64,000 bases of DNA from an uncultured Bacteroidales bacterium (GCA_934716995.1 CAKUYO010000002.1:62001-126000), one strand, 5' to 3'; numbered from the stretch's first letter, positions 24,878 through 33,590 are shown. A program made the numbers and translations. Notes: generated by a model not told the origin, from the letters alone.

Positions 24878-26026
24878 TCACAGGTTGCGCGAATCGAAAT
24901 GCAGAGTCATTTCTATGAGTTGCTGCGAGCGGGTATTTTCGTTATCCGTTTGACGCACAGGCGCATTATACGAACTTGACCATTCCTCTTTCCACGAATA
25001 GACCGTTTCGCCATTCACGTTGATATAACGGGCAGTCAGTTGTTTTGCCTCGTCATCATACAATTCGACAAGAGCCAAGCCATTATGGAATCCCGTAACG
25101 GCTTTTTCATTGTGCAATAGTGCGAACCGGATTGTTCCCTTGGTATTGATACACATCCACACACCGTTCTCGGATTGTTGCACAAAAGCATAGCCCTCAA
25201 AGAAAGGATCCGCATTGTAATACATAAAGTTGATTTTGGTATCGCCCTTGCTGTTGAGGTAACCGCATTTCCCGCTTTGCGCCACAGGCAAAAGACCGTT
25301 ATCCACCATAGTACCGAGATCGTCATATACGGGGGCGATCAGTACTTTGCCATTCTTATCCAGCACACCCCATTTCTTGTTCAACTCATAGGCGGTCATA
25401 CCTTCCCCGACATCCATCAGGTTGTCATACGTAGGCGGAACAATGAACTCGCCATTGTCGTTGATTACGCCCTCTTTGTCGCCCAACTTGATGATAGCAA
25501 CGCCATTATGGAACGGCTCTGCATCTTCATAGAGCGGTTGTATTTTCCAACTGCCTTTGCTGTTGACATAGCCGTACAAGCCGTCTTCTGTCTGCCGCGC
25601 AGCCACCAGACCATTGTCGCCCATACGACGACCTAAATCATAAAACGTAGGTTGAATAGCATACTTGAATTTGGTATTCAGCATACCATACAGGTCGTCC
25701 GCTTCTACACGCGCGTACTTATAATAGAAGTCCTCGGCATCTTCAAAACGGGGTGCATCTTGCATTTTGCCTTTGGTATCGATATAAAAACTGTTTTCTC
25801 CGCTTTCCACCAGTGCATACCCGCATGAGAAACCGTGTGCCACATCGTAATTGGCGGGAATGACAAAGGTGCCTTTGGAATCAATATATCCCCATTTACC
25901 TGTTTCGCTGCTCACAGCAGGCCATAGTTCCGTAGAATCGTGTACAGGCGTAAAACGCTCGCTGTCGCAACCGGCACATACCATTGCGACCACTGCCAAG
26001 GCAGCCAGAAAAATGCTCTTTTTCAT
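24878..26026 (-). CDS. WG-repeat lipoprotein
   Basis: 382 aa. A lipoprotein signal with lipobox VCAGC near residues 16-20 precedes about nine degenerate WG beta-repeats (pattern W/YG-Y-[IV]-[DN]-x-K-G-x-[WF]-x-I-x-P-x-Y-[DE]), e.g. WGYIDSKGTFVIPANYD, YGYVNSKGSWKIQPLYED, WGVLDKNGKVLIAPVYDD. WG proteins are common in Bacteroidota and lack a defined biochemical role; the repeats suggest a binding scaffold at the cell envelope. Lies 28 bp downstream of argS on the same strand, possibly co-transcribed. Confidence 0.88.
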   Translation of the reverse strand: MKKSIFLAALAVVAMVCAGCDSERFTPVHDSTELWPAVSSETGKWGYIDSKGTFVIPANYDVAHGFSCGYALVESGENSFYIDTKGKMQDAPRFEDAEDFYYKYARVEADDLYGMLNTKFKYAIQPTFYDLGRRMGDNGLVAARQTEDGLYGYVNSKGSWKIQPLYEDAEPFHNGVAIIKLGDKEGVINDNGEFIVPPTYDNLMDVGEGMTAYELNKKWGVLDKNGKVLIAPVYDDLGTMVDNGLLPVAQSGKCGYLNSKGDTKINFMYYNADPFFEGYAFVQQSENGVWMCINTKGTIRFALLHNEKAVTGFHNGLALVELYDDEAKQLTARYINVNGETVYSWKEEWSSSYNAPVRQTDNENTRSQQLIEMTLHFDSRNL

Positions 26027-26054
26027 AATACAAAAGGATTTATAGTTGGTTCAC

Positions 26055-27848
26055 TTACATTCGGTCCGGCACCTCAATACCCAGCAGCGACATCGCACTG
26101 CGGATCACCTTTGCCACCGTAGCGGAGAGCGTCAGGCGCATGGCACGGACGGCAGCATCAGGTTCGTTGAGAATGCTGTAGTCGTGGTAAAACGAGTTGA
26201 AATCACACGCCAGCGCATACGCATAGTTTGCAATCACGGCAGGCGAGAAATCGTTGCCCGCCTGACGCACCACAGCGGGATAATCCGCCAGACGCTGGAT
26301 AAGAGCCAGTTCCTTGTCGTTAAGGACTTTAAGGTCGTTAAAGCCCTTAAGGTCGTGGGCTGCCTCCGCCTTGCGCAGCACGCTCTGGATACGCGCGTAG
26401 GTATATTGGATAAACGGTCCCGTATTGCCGTTGAAATCGATACTCTCTGCGGGATTGAAGAGCATATTCTTGCGCGGATCGACCTTTAGAATAAAGTATT
26501 TCAATGCGCCCAAACCCACGATACGCGCTATCTCGTTTGCCTCGTCGGCGGTGATGTCAGGCAGAGTATTCACTTTGTCTTTGGAAATCTCGCGGGCATC
26601 GTCAATCATCTGCGCCATCAGGTCGTCGGCATCCACCACCGTACCCTCGCGGCTCTTCATTTTGCCGTTGGGCAGTTCCACCATTCCGTAACTGAAATGC
26701 ACCAACTCTTTGCCAAAGGGGAAACCGAGTCGGTCGAGGAGAATAGACAGCACCTTGAAATGGTACTCCTGCTCGTTGCCCACCACATAGACCATCTTGT
26801 CGATGGGATAGTCTTGGAAACGCAGTTTGGCAGTACCTATATCCTGCGTCATATAGACCGATGTGCCGTCGGAGCGGAGCAGCAGTTTCTCGTCCAAACC
26901 GTTCTGCGTGAGGTCAGCCCATACGGAACCGTCCTCGCGGCGGTAGAACAAGCCCTCTTTCAGACCGCGTTCCACCTCTTTCTTGCCCTCAAGGTAGGTA
27001 TTCGACTCATAGTAAATCTTATCGAAACTGACCCCCATTTGCTTGTAGGTTTCGTCAAAGCCGGCATAGACCCAACTGTTCATTTTCTGCCAGAGCGCAC
27101 GCACCTCGGGGTCGCCTTGCTCCCACTTGAGCAGCATTGCCTGCGCCTCTTTGATAAGCGGAGCCTCTTTCTTGGCGGTTTCCTCGTCCATACCCTGCGC
27201 CATCAATTCTTTGATCTGCTTCTTATATTCCACATCAAAGCGCACATAGTAGTCGCCTATCAGGTGGTCGCCCTTCTTGCCACTCGACTCGGGTGTCTCG
27301 CCGTTGCCGAATTTCAGCCACGCGAGCATCGACTTGCAGATGTGTATGCCGCGGTCGTTCACAATGTTGGTTTTCACCACTTTCCAGCCGTTAGCCTCCT
27401 GTATCTTTGCTATCGAGTAGCCCAACAGGTTGTTGCGCACATGCCCGAGGTGAAGGGGCTTGTTGGTATTCGGCGAACTGTATTCCACCATCATCAGCGG
27501 CTGCGTGCCATCCGCTTTGGTGCGGGTATGACAGCCGTAGTTCTCCGTATCGGCAATGGTTTGCAACTGCTCAAGCCAATAGGTCTGCGCGATACTCAGG
27601 TTGAGGAATCCCTGCACGGCATTGAATTTCTCCACAAGGTCGCCCTGCAATGCCTCGCCCATCTCTGCCGCCACTTGTGCGGGTGCTTTGCGTGCCGCCT
27701 TCACAAACGGGAACACCACGAGCGTGATGTCGCCCTCAAACTCGGGACGGGTCTTTTGCAGTTGCACCTGCTGTTCACTCACTTCGATGCCGTAGAGGTT
27801 CTTCACCGCCTCCTGCACCTTCTTGGTCAATATATTCTCTAATGTCAT
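26055..27848 (-). CDS. argS: Arginyl-tRNA synthetase
   Basis: 597 aa, class I. The N-terminal Add-1 domain is followed by the HIGH signature as HLGH in SPNTNKPLHLGHVRNN, the KMSKS equivalent GKMKSREGTVVDADDL, and a C-terminal anticodon-binding domain ending MSLLGIEVPDRM. Near residues 498-510, DLKGFNDLKVLND is encoded by four 9-bp direct repeats, a local in-frame insertion (listed separately). Charges tRNA-Arg in the cytoplasm. Confidence 0.96.
   Translation of the reverse strand: MTLENILTKKVQEAVKNLYGIEVSEQQVQLQKTRPEFEGDITLVVFPFVKAARKAPAQVAAEMGEALQGDLVEKFNAVQGFLNLSIAQTYWLEQLQTIADTENYGCHTRTKADGTQPLMMVEYSSPNTNKPLHLGHVRNNLLGYSIAKIQEANGWKVVKTNIVNDRGIHICKSMLAWLKFGNGETPESSGKKGDHLIGDYYVRFDVEYKKQIKELMAQGMDEETAKKEAPLIKEAQAMLLKWEQGDPEVRALWQKMNSWVYAGFDETYKQMGVSFDKIYYESNTYLEGKKEVERGLKEGLFYRREDGSVWADLTQNGLDEKLLLRSDGTSVYMTQDIGTAKLRFQDYPIDKMVYVVGNEQEYHFKVLSILLDRLGFPFGKELVHFSYGMVELPNGKMKSREGTVVDADDLMAQMIDDAREISKDKVNTLPDITADEANEIARIVGLGALKYFILKVDPRKNMLFNPAESIDFNGNTGPFIQYTYARIQSVLRKAEAAHDLKGFNDLKVLNDKELALIQRLADYPAVVRQAGNDFSPAVIANYAYALACDFNSFYHDYSILNEPDAAVRAMRLTLSATVAKVIRSAMSLLGIEVPDRM
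26320..26355. repeat. 9-bp repeat tract inside argS
   Basis: ttaaggact, ttaaggtcg, ttaaagccc, ttaaggtcg at 26320, 26329, 26338 and 26347. The unit length keeps the frame and yields DLKGFNDLK-type residues. Near-identical 9-bp units form an intergenic tract at 34663-34698. Confidence 0.75.
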
Positions 27849-27876
27849 ATTAATGATAAATTTTCGTGTTAGTAGG

Positions 27877-28418
27877 GATTTTGTCTCCTACGCGCTTGCG
27901 TAGCAGCGCGAGAGAAATAAAAGAAATAAAGGAAATTATTATTCGGTTGGTATTTCATAACTATTATGGACAGTATGAATACTACTCAATATATTTTGTG
28001 TATTAAAGTTTACCAATATACCCGTATGCCTATGCGATAAACGCAAATAGGTTCGCAGTTGTTTGTAGTGTATTTTCTCTATATTTTCCACAGATTTAAG
28101 TTCTATAATCACCTTGTCATTTACCAGCATATCCAATCGGTACGCTACAGGAATTTCAATATCGCCATAAGAAAGCGTGATAGGGACTTGCGTCTGCACA
28201 GTAAACCCCTCTCGGCGTAAGTGATAAGCCAACGCAATCTCGTACGCAGATTCTAATAGTCCAGGACCTAATACCATATACACATCATATATTGCCCCGC
28301 GTACAGCATATGTTATTTCGCTATCCGTCATTATGTATTATGCCCTCTTTATTTCCTAGTTCTTTTATTTTTTAATTTCTCTCGCACCGCGTAGCAGGTG
28401 CGTAGGACACATATTTCC
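27877..28418. mobile_element. Candidate cassette: GxxExxY gene between inverted family B repeats
   Basis: A family B repeat runs inward at 27884-27938 (tcctacgcgcttgcgtagc, then gcgagagaaat and an A-rich tail), and another runs inward on the opposite strand at 28408-28345 (gtcctacgcacctgctacg, same tail). Similarity continues about 7-10 bp outward. The arms enclose one gene of 393 bp. Stems differ but pair perfectly: cgcgct/agcgcg on the left, cgcacc/ggtgcg on the right. No target duplication or transposase is seen, so mobility is inference. Confidence 0.5.
27939..28331 (-). CDS. GxxExxY family protein (PD-(D/E)XK-like)
   Basis: 130 aa. The family motif is GLLESAY at residues 24-30 (G-x-x-E-x-x-Y). 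A PD-(D/E)XK-type nuclease core can be traced: E27, D67 in YRLDMLV, E77-x-K79 in IIELKSV, and Q91 in KQLRTYL, so all expected catalytic positions are present. Biochemical function is not established for the family. The gene is flanked on both sides by inverted structured repeats and its stop codon abuts the left one. It is not obviously in an operon with argS or the M23 gene. Confidence 0.88.
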   Translation of the reverse strand: MTDSEITYAVRGAIYDVYMVLGPGLLESAYEIALAYHLRREGFTVQTQVPITLSYGDIEIPVAYRLDMLVNDKVIIELKSVENIEKIHYKQLRTYLRLSHRHTGILVNFNTQNILSSIHTVHNSYEIPTE

Positions 28419-28446
28419 CACTGTGTAGCAAGCGTAGATCCTTTCC

Positions 28447-29664
28447 CTACAACTCCCTGCGAAGTGCCACAACTACCGAGTCGAAAACGGGACGATAGCA
28501 CGCAGGCACCGGTTCCACGGGCGGAGACACCATCTTGAGCGGATCTATCGGGCTGCCGCCTTTCCACACGCGGAAATCGAGGTGCGGACCGGTGGAAGCC
28601 CCCGTGCTGCCCACATAACCGATGACCTGCCCCTGGTTCACATGCTTACCGACGGCTATCCCCTCGCCGTACTTGCTCAGGTGCAGATATGCCGTAGTGT
28701 AAGTGGAGTTATGCCGTATCTTCACCGTGTTGCCTCCACCGCCTTTGTAGCCTTTCTCTATCACCACCCCGTCGCCGATCGCCACCACAGGCGTACCTGC
28801 CGGTGCGGCATAGTCCACTCCCGTATGCGGACGTACGATCTTATAGACAGGGTGTTTGCGGGCATAGGTGAATTTGCTGGAGATACGTTTGTAGTTGAGC
28901 GGCGCTTTCAGAAACGCCTTGCGCAGGCTGTTGCCGTCCGCATCAAAATAACCCCGACAGGGCGTACCGACCGCTTGATAATCCGAGATGTCGAACCAAA
29001 ACGCCTCCTGCCACCGCTTGGCATGGTAGAAATCCGCGGCATAGATACGCCCTATTCCCCAGCGAGTGGAGTCCACGTATTGTTCGTCGTAAAAAACACG
29101 TATCGAATCGCCCTGCTGCAAACCGAAGAAATCAATCGTCCACGCATATATCTCGCTCAGTTCGAGTGCCAACTCCACAGGCAGTCCGTTGCCCGCCATA
29201 GCGTTCCACAGACTTGATTCAATCACCACCTCCGCCTTGCGCGGCACGATACGTATCGGTTTCTGTATATGCTCGACGTGCAGAGAATCCGTCAGATGCA
29301 GCACTTTCGCCGTCCGTGCATCAGGCAGATAGACCCAATACTGCAAAACGTTTGCCGTGTCATACAGAGCCAAATACTGCTTGCCGGCACGTATCTGCCG
29401 CACATCAAACTCCTCCCTATTGAGTTGCCCCACTTGATTGACCTGTTGCCGAGCAGCCCCGAGCCGGTTCAGTATGCCGCCCAGTGTCTCGCCATTGCCG
29501 ACATAGCCGGTATCCACACGGAAAGAGTCAATCGCCAACCCGTATTCGTAGCGGACAGGCACGATCTCCTCTTCGATATACTCCTGCCTGGTCTGTACCT
29601 TTTTGCCGCATGCAGAAAACAGCAGGCACACACCCAGCAACCCTATCCAAAACCGGCTACGCAT
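28447..29664 (-). CDS. M23 family metallopeptidase lipoprotein
   Basis: 405 aa. Lipobox LLFSACG near residues 14-20; an N-terminal LysM/OapA-like region (DTGYVGNGETLGGILNRLG) follows; the M23 LytM domain at about 285-385 has zinc-ligand motifs HTGVDYAAPAGTPVVAIGDG and GPHLDFRVWKGG plus AYLHLSKYG. Probable cell-wall endopeptidase anchored in the envelope. It overlaps the upstream glycosyltransferase gene by 8 bp, so the two are coupled. Confidence 0.92.
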   Translation of the reverse strand: MRSRFWIGLLGVCLLFSACGKKVQTRQEYIEEEIVPVRYEYGLAIDSFRVDTGYVGNGETLGGILNRLGAARQQVNQVGQLNREEFDVRQIRAGKQYLALYDTANVLQYWVYLPDARTAKVLHLTDSLHVEHIQKPIRIVPRKAEVVIESSLWNAMAGNGLPVELALELSEIYAWTIDFFGLQQGDSIRVFYDEQYVDSTRWGIGRIYAADFYHAKRWQEAFWFDISDYQAVGTPCRGYFDADGNSLRKAFLKAPLNYKRISSKFTYARKHPVYKIVRPHTGVDYAAPAGTPVVAIGDGVVIEKGYKGGGGNTVKIRHNSTYTTAYLHLSKYGEGIAVGKHVNQGQVIGYVGSTGASTGPHLDFRVWKGGSPIDPLKMVSPPVEPVPACYRPVFDSVVVALRREL

Positions 29665-30397
29665 TCTTCTTCGGATACTTGCGGAACCACGAACTGATTT
29701 TCAAGCGTACCACTCCCAGCAGCGCTTCGGAGAAAATACCACCCGACATCTTGCTCGTACCCAATACGCGGTTCACAAAGATAATCGGCACTTCCGTAAT
29801 CTTGAATCCGCACTTGTAGGCGGTAAATTTCATCTCTATCTGGAAGGCATACCCTTTGAAGCGTATTTTGTCCAACTCGATGGTTTCCAATGCCTTGCGC
29901 TTGTAACATACAAAACCCGCCGTAGTGTCGTTAATCGGCATACCGAGTACAAACCGCACATACTTGCTGGCAAAATAACTCATCAGCACACGCCCCATCG
30001 GCCAGTTTACCACATTCACCCCCGTTACATACCGGCTGCCTATTGCCACATCCGCACCGCCATTGGCGCACGCATCGTACAGTTTCATCAGGTCTTGCGG
30101 GTTATGGCTGAAGTCCGCATCCATCTCGAAGATATAGTCCGCTTCGTGTTCAATAGCCCATTTGAAACCCGTGATATAGGCTGTTCCGAGACCCAGTTTG
30201 CCCGCACGCTCTATGATAAACAGACGGTCTTTATATTGGTTTTCCATCAACCCCTTGACGATGTCCGCCGTACCGTCCGGCGAACCATCATCAATCACCA
30301 ACACACTGAAATCCAACGGCAAAGCCATTACAGCCGCAATGATTGCCTCGATATTTTCCTTCTCGTTGTAAGTAGGGATAATCACTAATCGTTCCAT
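29657..30397 (-). CDS. Polyprenol monophosphomannose synthase-like glycosyltransferase
   Basis: 246 aa, GT-A family 2. VIIPTYNEKENIEAIIAAV at the N-terminus, DDGSPDGTADIV and the metal-binding DADFSHNPQDLM mark a dolichyl-phosphate-mannose synthase-type enzyme. No C-terminal membrane domain, unlike the longer homologues. Likely transfers a sugar from GDP-mannose to a polyprenyl phosphate carrier for envelope glycans. Middle gene of a three-gene minus-strand operon. Confidence 0.9.
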   Translation of the reverse strand: MERLVIIPTYNEKENIEAIIAAVMALPLDFSVLVIDDGSPDGTADIVKGLMENQYKDRLFIIERAGKLGLGTAYITGFKWAIEHEADYIFEMDADFSHNPQDLMKLYDACANGGADVAIGSRYVTGVNVVNWPMGRVLMSYFASKYVRFVLGMPINDTTAGFVCYKRKALETIELDKIRFKGYAFQIEMKFTAYKCGFKITEVPIIFVNRVLGTSKMSGGIFSEALLGVVRLKISSWFRKYPKKNA

Positions 30398-30415
30398 ATT
30401 ACCTCCCGTTTTTAT

Positions 30416-31255
30416 TTATTCTTCAGTATCTTTCAATATCGTATTTCCCAAGCGGTAGATGCGGCTCGGACTGGTGCGTTCCAAGGCTTTCAGATAGACG
30501 TCACGCCCGGGTTCCACACCCGCCTCGCGCAGTTTGTCCGCCACCGTGTTGTATGCCACTTCGGGGTCGTTGTTCTCCAGACTGAGGTGGCAAAGCCATA
30601 TATTGCGCAGCCCCTCATGGTAGTTGCGTGCCAGCAGGTCGCCGCACGTGGCATTGCTCTGGTGTCCGCGAGGGGACAGAATACGCTCTTTCAAGTAGGT
30701 CGGGTAAGGACCGTTGAGCAGCAGATGTTCGTCGTGGTTGGCTTCGATGACAAGATGGTTGGCGGTGTGGATATACGCCTCCATCTGCCCGTTGGGTTCT
30801 CCGCAGTCGGTGGCAATCATAAACCGCTGTCCAACGTAATCGATTACATATCCCACGCACTCGGTGGAATCGTGGTTGATACCGAAAGTATTGATTGTCA
30901 GATCCCCGAGTGTCCACTCTTCTCCTTTCTCGAAATAGCGGCGGCTGGTTTTCAGTTTCTCCCTGACGCCGTAATTGCGGTCTATCCCCTCGTGTATCAG
31001 GCGGGTGCTGTAGACAGGCAGGTGCACCCGCTCGCCGAGTGTCCCCACGGCACGTATATGGTCGGCATGGTCATGGGTTACCAGTACGCCCATGATATTC
31101 TCAAAATCCAGCCCCATACTGCGCAAGTGTTTCTGTATCAGCCGCGCAGATATACCGGCATCTATCAGGATGCCGCGTTCCAACGTACCCAGATAGTAGC
31201 AGTTACCGCTACTGCCGCTCGCAAAACAACGAAATATAAAGTCTTTCTCTGCCAT
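30416..31255 (-). CDS. Metallo-beta-lactamase fold hydrolase (WalJ/YycJ-like)
   Basis: 279 aa. FRCFASGSSGNCYYLG opens the protein; the zinc motif VTHDHADHIRAV is at about 60-71, with a further His in GINHDSTECVG and a late CHLSLENNDPEVA. This resembles the WalJ/YycJ branch of predicted nucleases linked to cell-wall control. First gene of the operon with the glycosyltransferase and M23 peptidase, preceded by a consensus promoter. Confidence 0.88.
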   Translation of the reverse strand: MAEKDFIFRCFASGSSGNCYYLGTLERGILIDAGISARLIQKHLRSMGLDFENIMGVLVTHDHADHIRAVGTLGERVHLPVYSTRLIHEGIDRNYGVREKLKTSRRYFEKGEEWTLGDLTINTFGINHDSTECVGYVIDYVGQRFMIATDCGEPNGQMEAYIHTANHLVIEANHDEHLLLNGPYPTYLKERILSPRGHQSNATCGDLLARNYHEGLRNIWLCHLSLENNDPEVAYNTVADKLREAGVEPGRDVYLKALERTSPSRIYRLGNTILKDTEE

Positions 31256-31271
31256 AGTATCAATTAGCCTG

Positions 31272-31303
31272 CAAAATTACAAAAAAAAACGCACATCTCC
31301 AAA
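31272..31303 (-). promoter_or_regulatory. Promoter of the MBL-glycosyltransferase-M23 operon
   Basis: Minus strand TTTG (31303-31300), 20 bp, TAATTTTG (31279-31272). Perfect consensus spacing; the ATG follows within about 17 bp. Confidence 0.75.
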
Positions 31304-31343
31304 TAAAAAACAATCCACTTTATGACCGCCTCAAAACAACATT

Positions 31344-31383
31344 TATACACTTTATGCAACATATATAGTGCATAAGGTGTATA
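31344..31383. repeat. 15-bp inverted repeat (stem-loop)
   Basis: tatacactttatgca (31344-31358) pairs with tgcataaggtgtata (31369-31383) with one T-G pair and a 10-nt AT-rich loop. No T-run follows on either strand, so it is not a clear terminator. It lies in a 590-bp region (31256-31845) without genes. Confidence 0.6.
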
Positions 31384-31407
31384 AAAGCACCGCATAAAGG
31401 GCAATTC

Positions 31408-31440
31408 TTTCTACGTCCTTTCTACGTCTTTTCTACGTAA
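31408..31440. repeat. 11-bp direct repeat tract, three units
   Basis: tttctacgtcc (31408), tttctacgtct (31419), tttctacgtaa (31430-31440). The inverse units acgtagaaagg form a matching tract at 55930-55962, 24 kb away. Confidence 0.8.
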
Positions 31441-31473
31441 TTGGTATTATAAGATATAGGAATTGCATATTCC

Positions 31474-31711
31474 GTATATAACGTGAGTTCGATATAACGA
31501 CAGAAAGAGACTTTGTCGGTCAACAACCAACAACAACTATGCACAACAGATAACCGTATAGCAACCACTACATATAGCAAAACAAATTGCCACTGAACGG
31601 ACCACTAATCGACATTATCGGGGCTGTTTTTGAACGGACGGCTACGCCGTATTACCATAGATTAACCATAAATTTTATATTCCACAAGTATATCGAACTA
31701 ACGTTATATAC
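31474..31711. mobile_element. MITE-like element, 238 bp, with 23-bp terminal inverted repeats
   Basis: Left end 31474-31496 and right end 31689-31711 are reverse complements with a single mismatch; the core of each is aacgt[gt]agttcgatata. The interior has no gene. Unlike related elements at 32468, 35474, 45684 and 51577 it lacks the double GC-rich hairpin, carrying only ggacggctacgccgta near 31636-31651. A T7G8 tract follows the right end. No transposase is present, so movement would need one supplied elsewhere. Confidence 0.65.
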
Positions 31712-31776
31712 ATTTTTTTGGGGGGGGATTAATGGGTGATTATGCTTTAGATAAGATTAAGACAATACATTACTAC

Positions 31777-31817
31777 AAAAAAAAGAGACTGCCCTATTGT
31801 ATTTGTCAGGCAGTCTC
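31777..31817 (-). terminator. Terminator of the lipoprotein operon
   Basis: gagactgcc (31785-31793) pairs with ggcagtctc (31809-31817); on the minus strand the stem is followed by eight T. It lies 28 bp past the stop of the first lipoprotein gene. Confidence 0.85.
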
Positions 31818-31845
31818 CTTGTTTACCTTTGAATTTTAACAAAGT

Positions 31846-32439
31846 CTATTTCTTCCTTGCTGTTTTTTGGATTTCTGCGGGAGAAGTGTGCGAAACAGCA
31901 GGAGCAGGTTCGGCATAGTTGTTATTGACCGTTACGTTGCTGCGGGATTCCTGTGATTTCTTGATCTGCGGCAACATCTCGGGATGAGACAACAAAATAT
32001 GCTTCTCAATGGTCTCCATATCAATATTTTTCAATCGCTGCAGTTCGTCTATCGGCTGGCGGGGATTGGTATAGAAGCCCGCATAACCGACTACATACGC
32101 TTTCACTTCCTTGGAGTAGGATTTGCTACTTTGTTCCGTGCGCGTCTCAATACGATAGATCGGCTCAATCACCACATCGCCGTTACCGCTCATTACGGCA
32201 TTATAGAGAGCCTGCTCTTTGGCGGTTTTCTCACTGAGGCACCAGTCAGACTCACCTTGGATATGTTTGGTGAAATCCACACGAAGATCAACGATAGTCT
32301 GTTCGGCATTCAGTTCGACCCCCTTGATATTTTGGCTGCGACCGGTATAGGTATTGGTTACATAGGTTTGCGTCTTGGCGCAGGCTGCAAACGAAAGAGC
32401 CGCAACGGCAAGAACGAAAAGATTGATATTGGTTTTCAT
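31846..32439 (-). CDS. Lipoprotein of unknown function (paralogue of 32606-33571)
   Basis: 197 aa. Lipoprotein signal with SFAACA near residues 16-21. Not recognised as a known family. It aligns along its length with the neighbour at 32606-33571: YTGRSQNIKGVELNAEQ with YSGRTRKIEGGRITEQR, GDVVIEPIYRIETR with IDVVVQPIWKITVS, and KNIDMETIEKHILLSHPE with KDIDRETIEKYKLLTDPD. The tail is Pro/Ala-rich. It is the third gene of a lipoprotein cluster interrupted by a family A repeat; a near-consensus TAACTTTTT box in that spacer may give it its own promoter. Confidence 0.75.
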   Translation of the reverse strand: MKTNINLFVLAVAALSFAACAKTQTYVTNTYTGRSQNIKGVELNAEQTIVDLRVDFTKHIQGESDWCLSEKTAKEQALYNAVMSGNGDVVIEPIYRIETRTEQSSKSYSKEVKAYVVGYAGFYTNPRQPIDELQRLKNIDMETIEKHILLSHPEMLPQIKKSQESRSNVTVNNNYAEPAPAVSHTSPAEIQKTARKK

Positions 32440-32467
32440 ATTGATTTGTATATTAAAAAGTTAAATG

Positions 32468-32602
32468 AACGTGAGTTCGATGCGAAAACTCCTTTGCCGC
32501 AAAGCGGCAAGAAATCTAAGTAAATCGTTGTTTTTGCATCCATAAATTGCTATAAATCTTATTCGCCTACGGCGGCAAAGTATGCAATTTATGTGATATG
32601 TT
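32468..32602. repeat. Family A repeat (MITE-like), about 135 bp
   Basis: Left terminal sequence aacgtgagttcgat (32468-32481) is followed by the core: stem gccgcaaagcggc (32496-32508), a conserved spacer with ttgcatccataaattgc, and cgcctacggcgg (32564-32575). The right terminal repeat is degraded. Long-range pairing ctttgccgc with gcggcaaag is also possible. It separates two paralogous lipoprotein genes. Confidence 0.65.
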
Positions 32603-32605
32603 AAA

Positions 32606-33571
32606 TTAGAAATTAAAAGCCAAGTTGATGCCGGTGGGAGCCACTTGGTAGTTGAAAGTAAGATTCGGATTACCCGCACGCTTGAGGTCGCGCTTACCTG
32701 CCGCCCAGCACGAACCACCGAGGATTTCAAAGAACACACCGAAGGTTGTAAAAGCATGTGTGCTGACAAACAAAGCATACGCACCGCGATCCTCGCTGAA
32801 ACCATAATCGCTAAATCCGTAACCGACACCCGTTCCTACAGCGGTAACGAGACAGAGTGCACCCATTGTGCAGAACGTTTTCCCTGCATTGATTTTGCTT
32901 CTACCACGCTGATAGTAATTGATTTCTTTCACGGGATGCGGTTCGGAGGGGGATTTGACCACGAGACTGACGGATGATTTGGTTGATTTGGCAAGCGTAA
33001 CAGGAGATGCAGGAGCGGCAGTTCCGCCTTCGATAATCACACTGCCTTTGATACTGTTATCATCGGGTTGCTTGTCCTGATTATAGTAAACTTTCGGGAA
33101 GTCTGGATCGGTAAGCAGTTTATACTTTTCTATCGTTTCCCTATCGATGTCTTTCATCTGCAAGATCTGTTCCTCTTCAGAGTAGGCTTTCTTGTACATT
33201 CCCGCAAAGCCGTTAATCTCGGCTTTGTAGGAATACTGCCACCAAGGTGCGCCGTCCGCTTGCGAGAATAGCGGTGAAACAGTGATTTTCCAAATAGGTT
33301 GAACCACCACATCGATACCATTTTCGATGATGGCTTTGTGTTCCGCTTCGGCTTGCGCTGCCGACTTGGACGACTGCCACCCCGACCGGGCTGTTACACG
33401 ATGCGCGAAATCGACATCTATCTCGGCAGCCTTCCGCTGCTCGGTAATGCGTCCGCCCTCAATCTTGCGCGTGCGTCCCGAATAACTGTTGGTAGTGGAG
33501 GTAGTTACTCCACACGAGGACAGGACAAGCGCAATGAAGAAGACTGACAATAGTAGGAATTGCTTTTTCAT
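32606..33571 (-). CDS. Lipoprotein of unknown function with membrane-like C-terminal extension
   Basis: 321 aa. Lipobox VLSSCG near residues 16-21. The N-terminal ~165 residues are paralogous to the 31846-32439 protein (see there). A Ser/Thr/Pro-rich linker leads to a C-terminal part with two hydrophobic segments (FCTMGALCLVTAVGTGVGYG and ALFVSTHAFTTFGVFFEILG) and a beta-rich end, TFNYQVAPTGINLAFNF. No known family recognised. 19 bp downstream of the 33591-34049 gene, likely one operon. Confidence 0.75.
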   Translation of the reverse strand: MKKQFLLLSVFFIALVLSSCGVTTSTTNSYSGRTRKIEGGRITEQRKAAEIDVDFAHRVTARSGWQSSKSAAQAEAEHKAIIENGIDVVVQPIWKITVSPLFSQADGAPWWQYSYKAEINGFAGMYKKAYSEEEQILQMKDIDRETIEKYKLLTDPDFPKVYYNQDKQPDDNSIKGSVIIEGGTAAPASPVTLAKSTKSSVSLVVKSPSEPHPVKEINYYQRGRSKINAGKTFCTMGALCLVTAVGTGVGYGFSDYGFSEDRGAYALFVSTHAFTTFGVFFEILGGSCWAAGKRDLKRAGNPNLTFNYQVAPTGINLAFNF

Positions 33572-33590
33572 TGATGTAATGGATTTGAGG

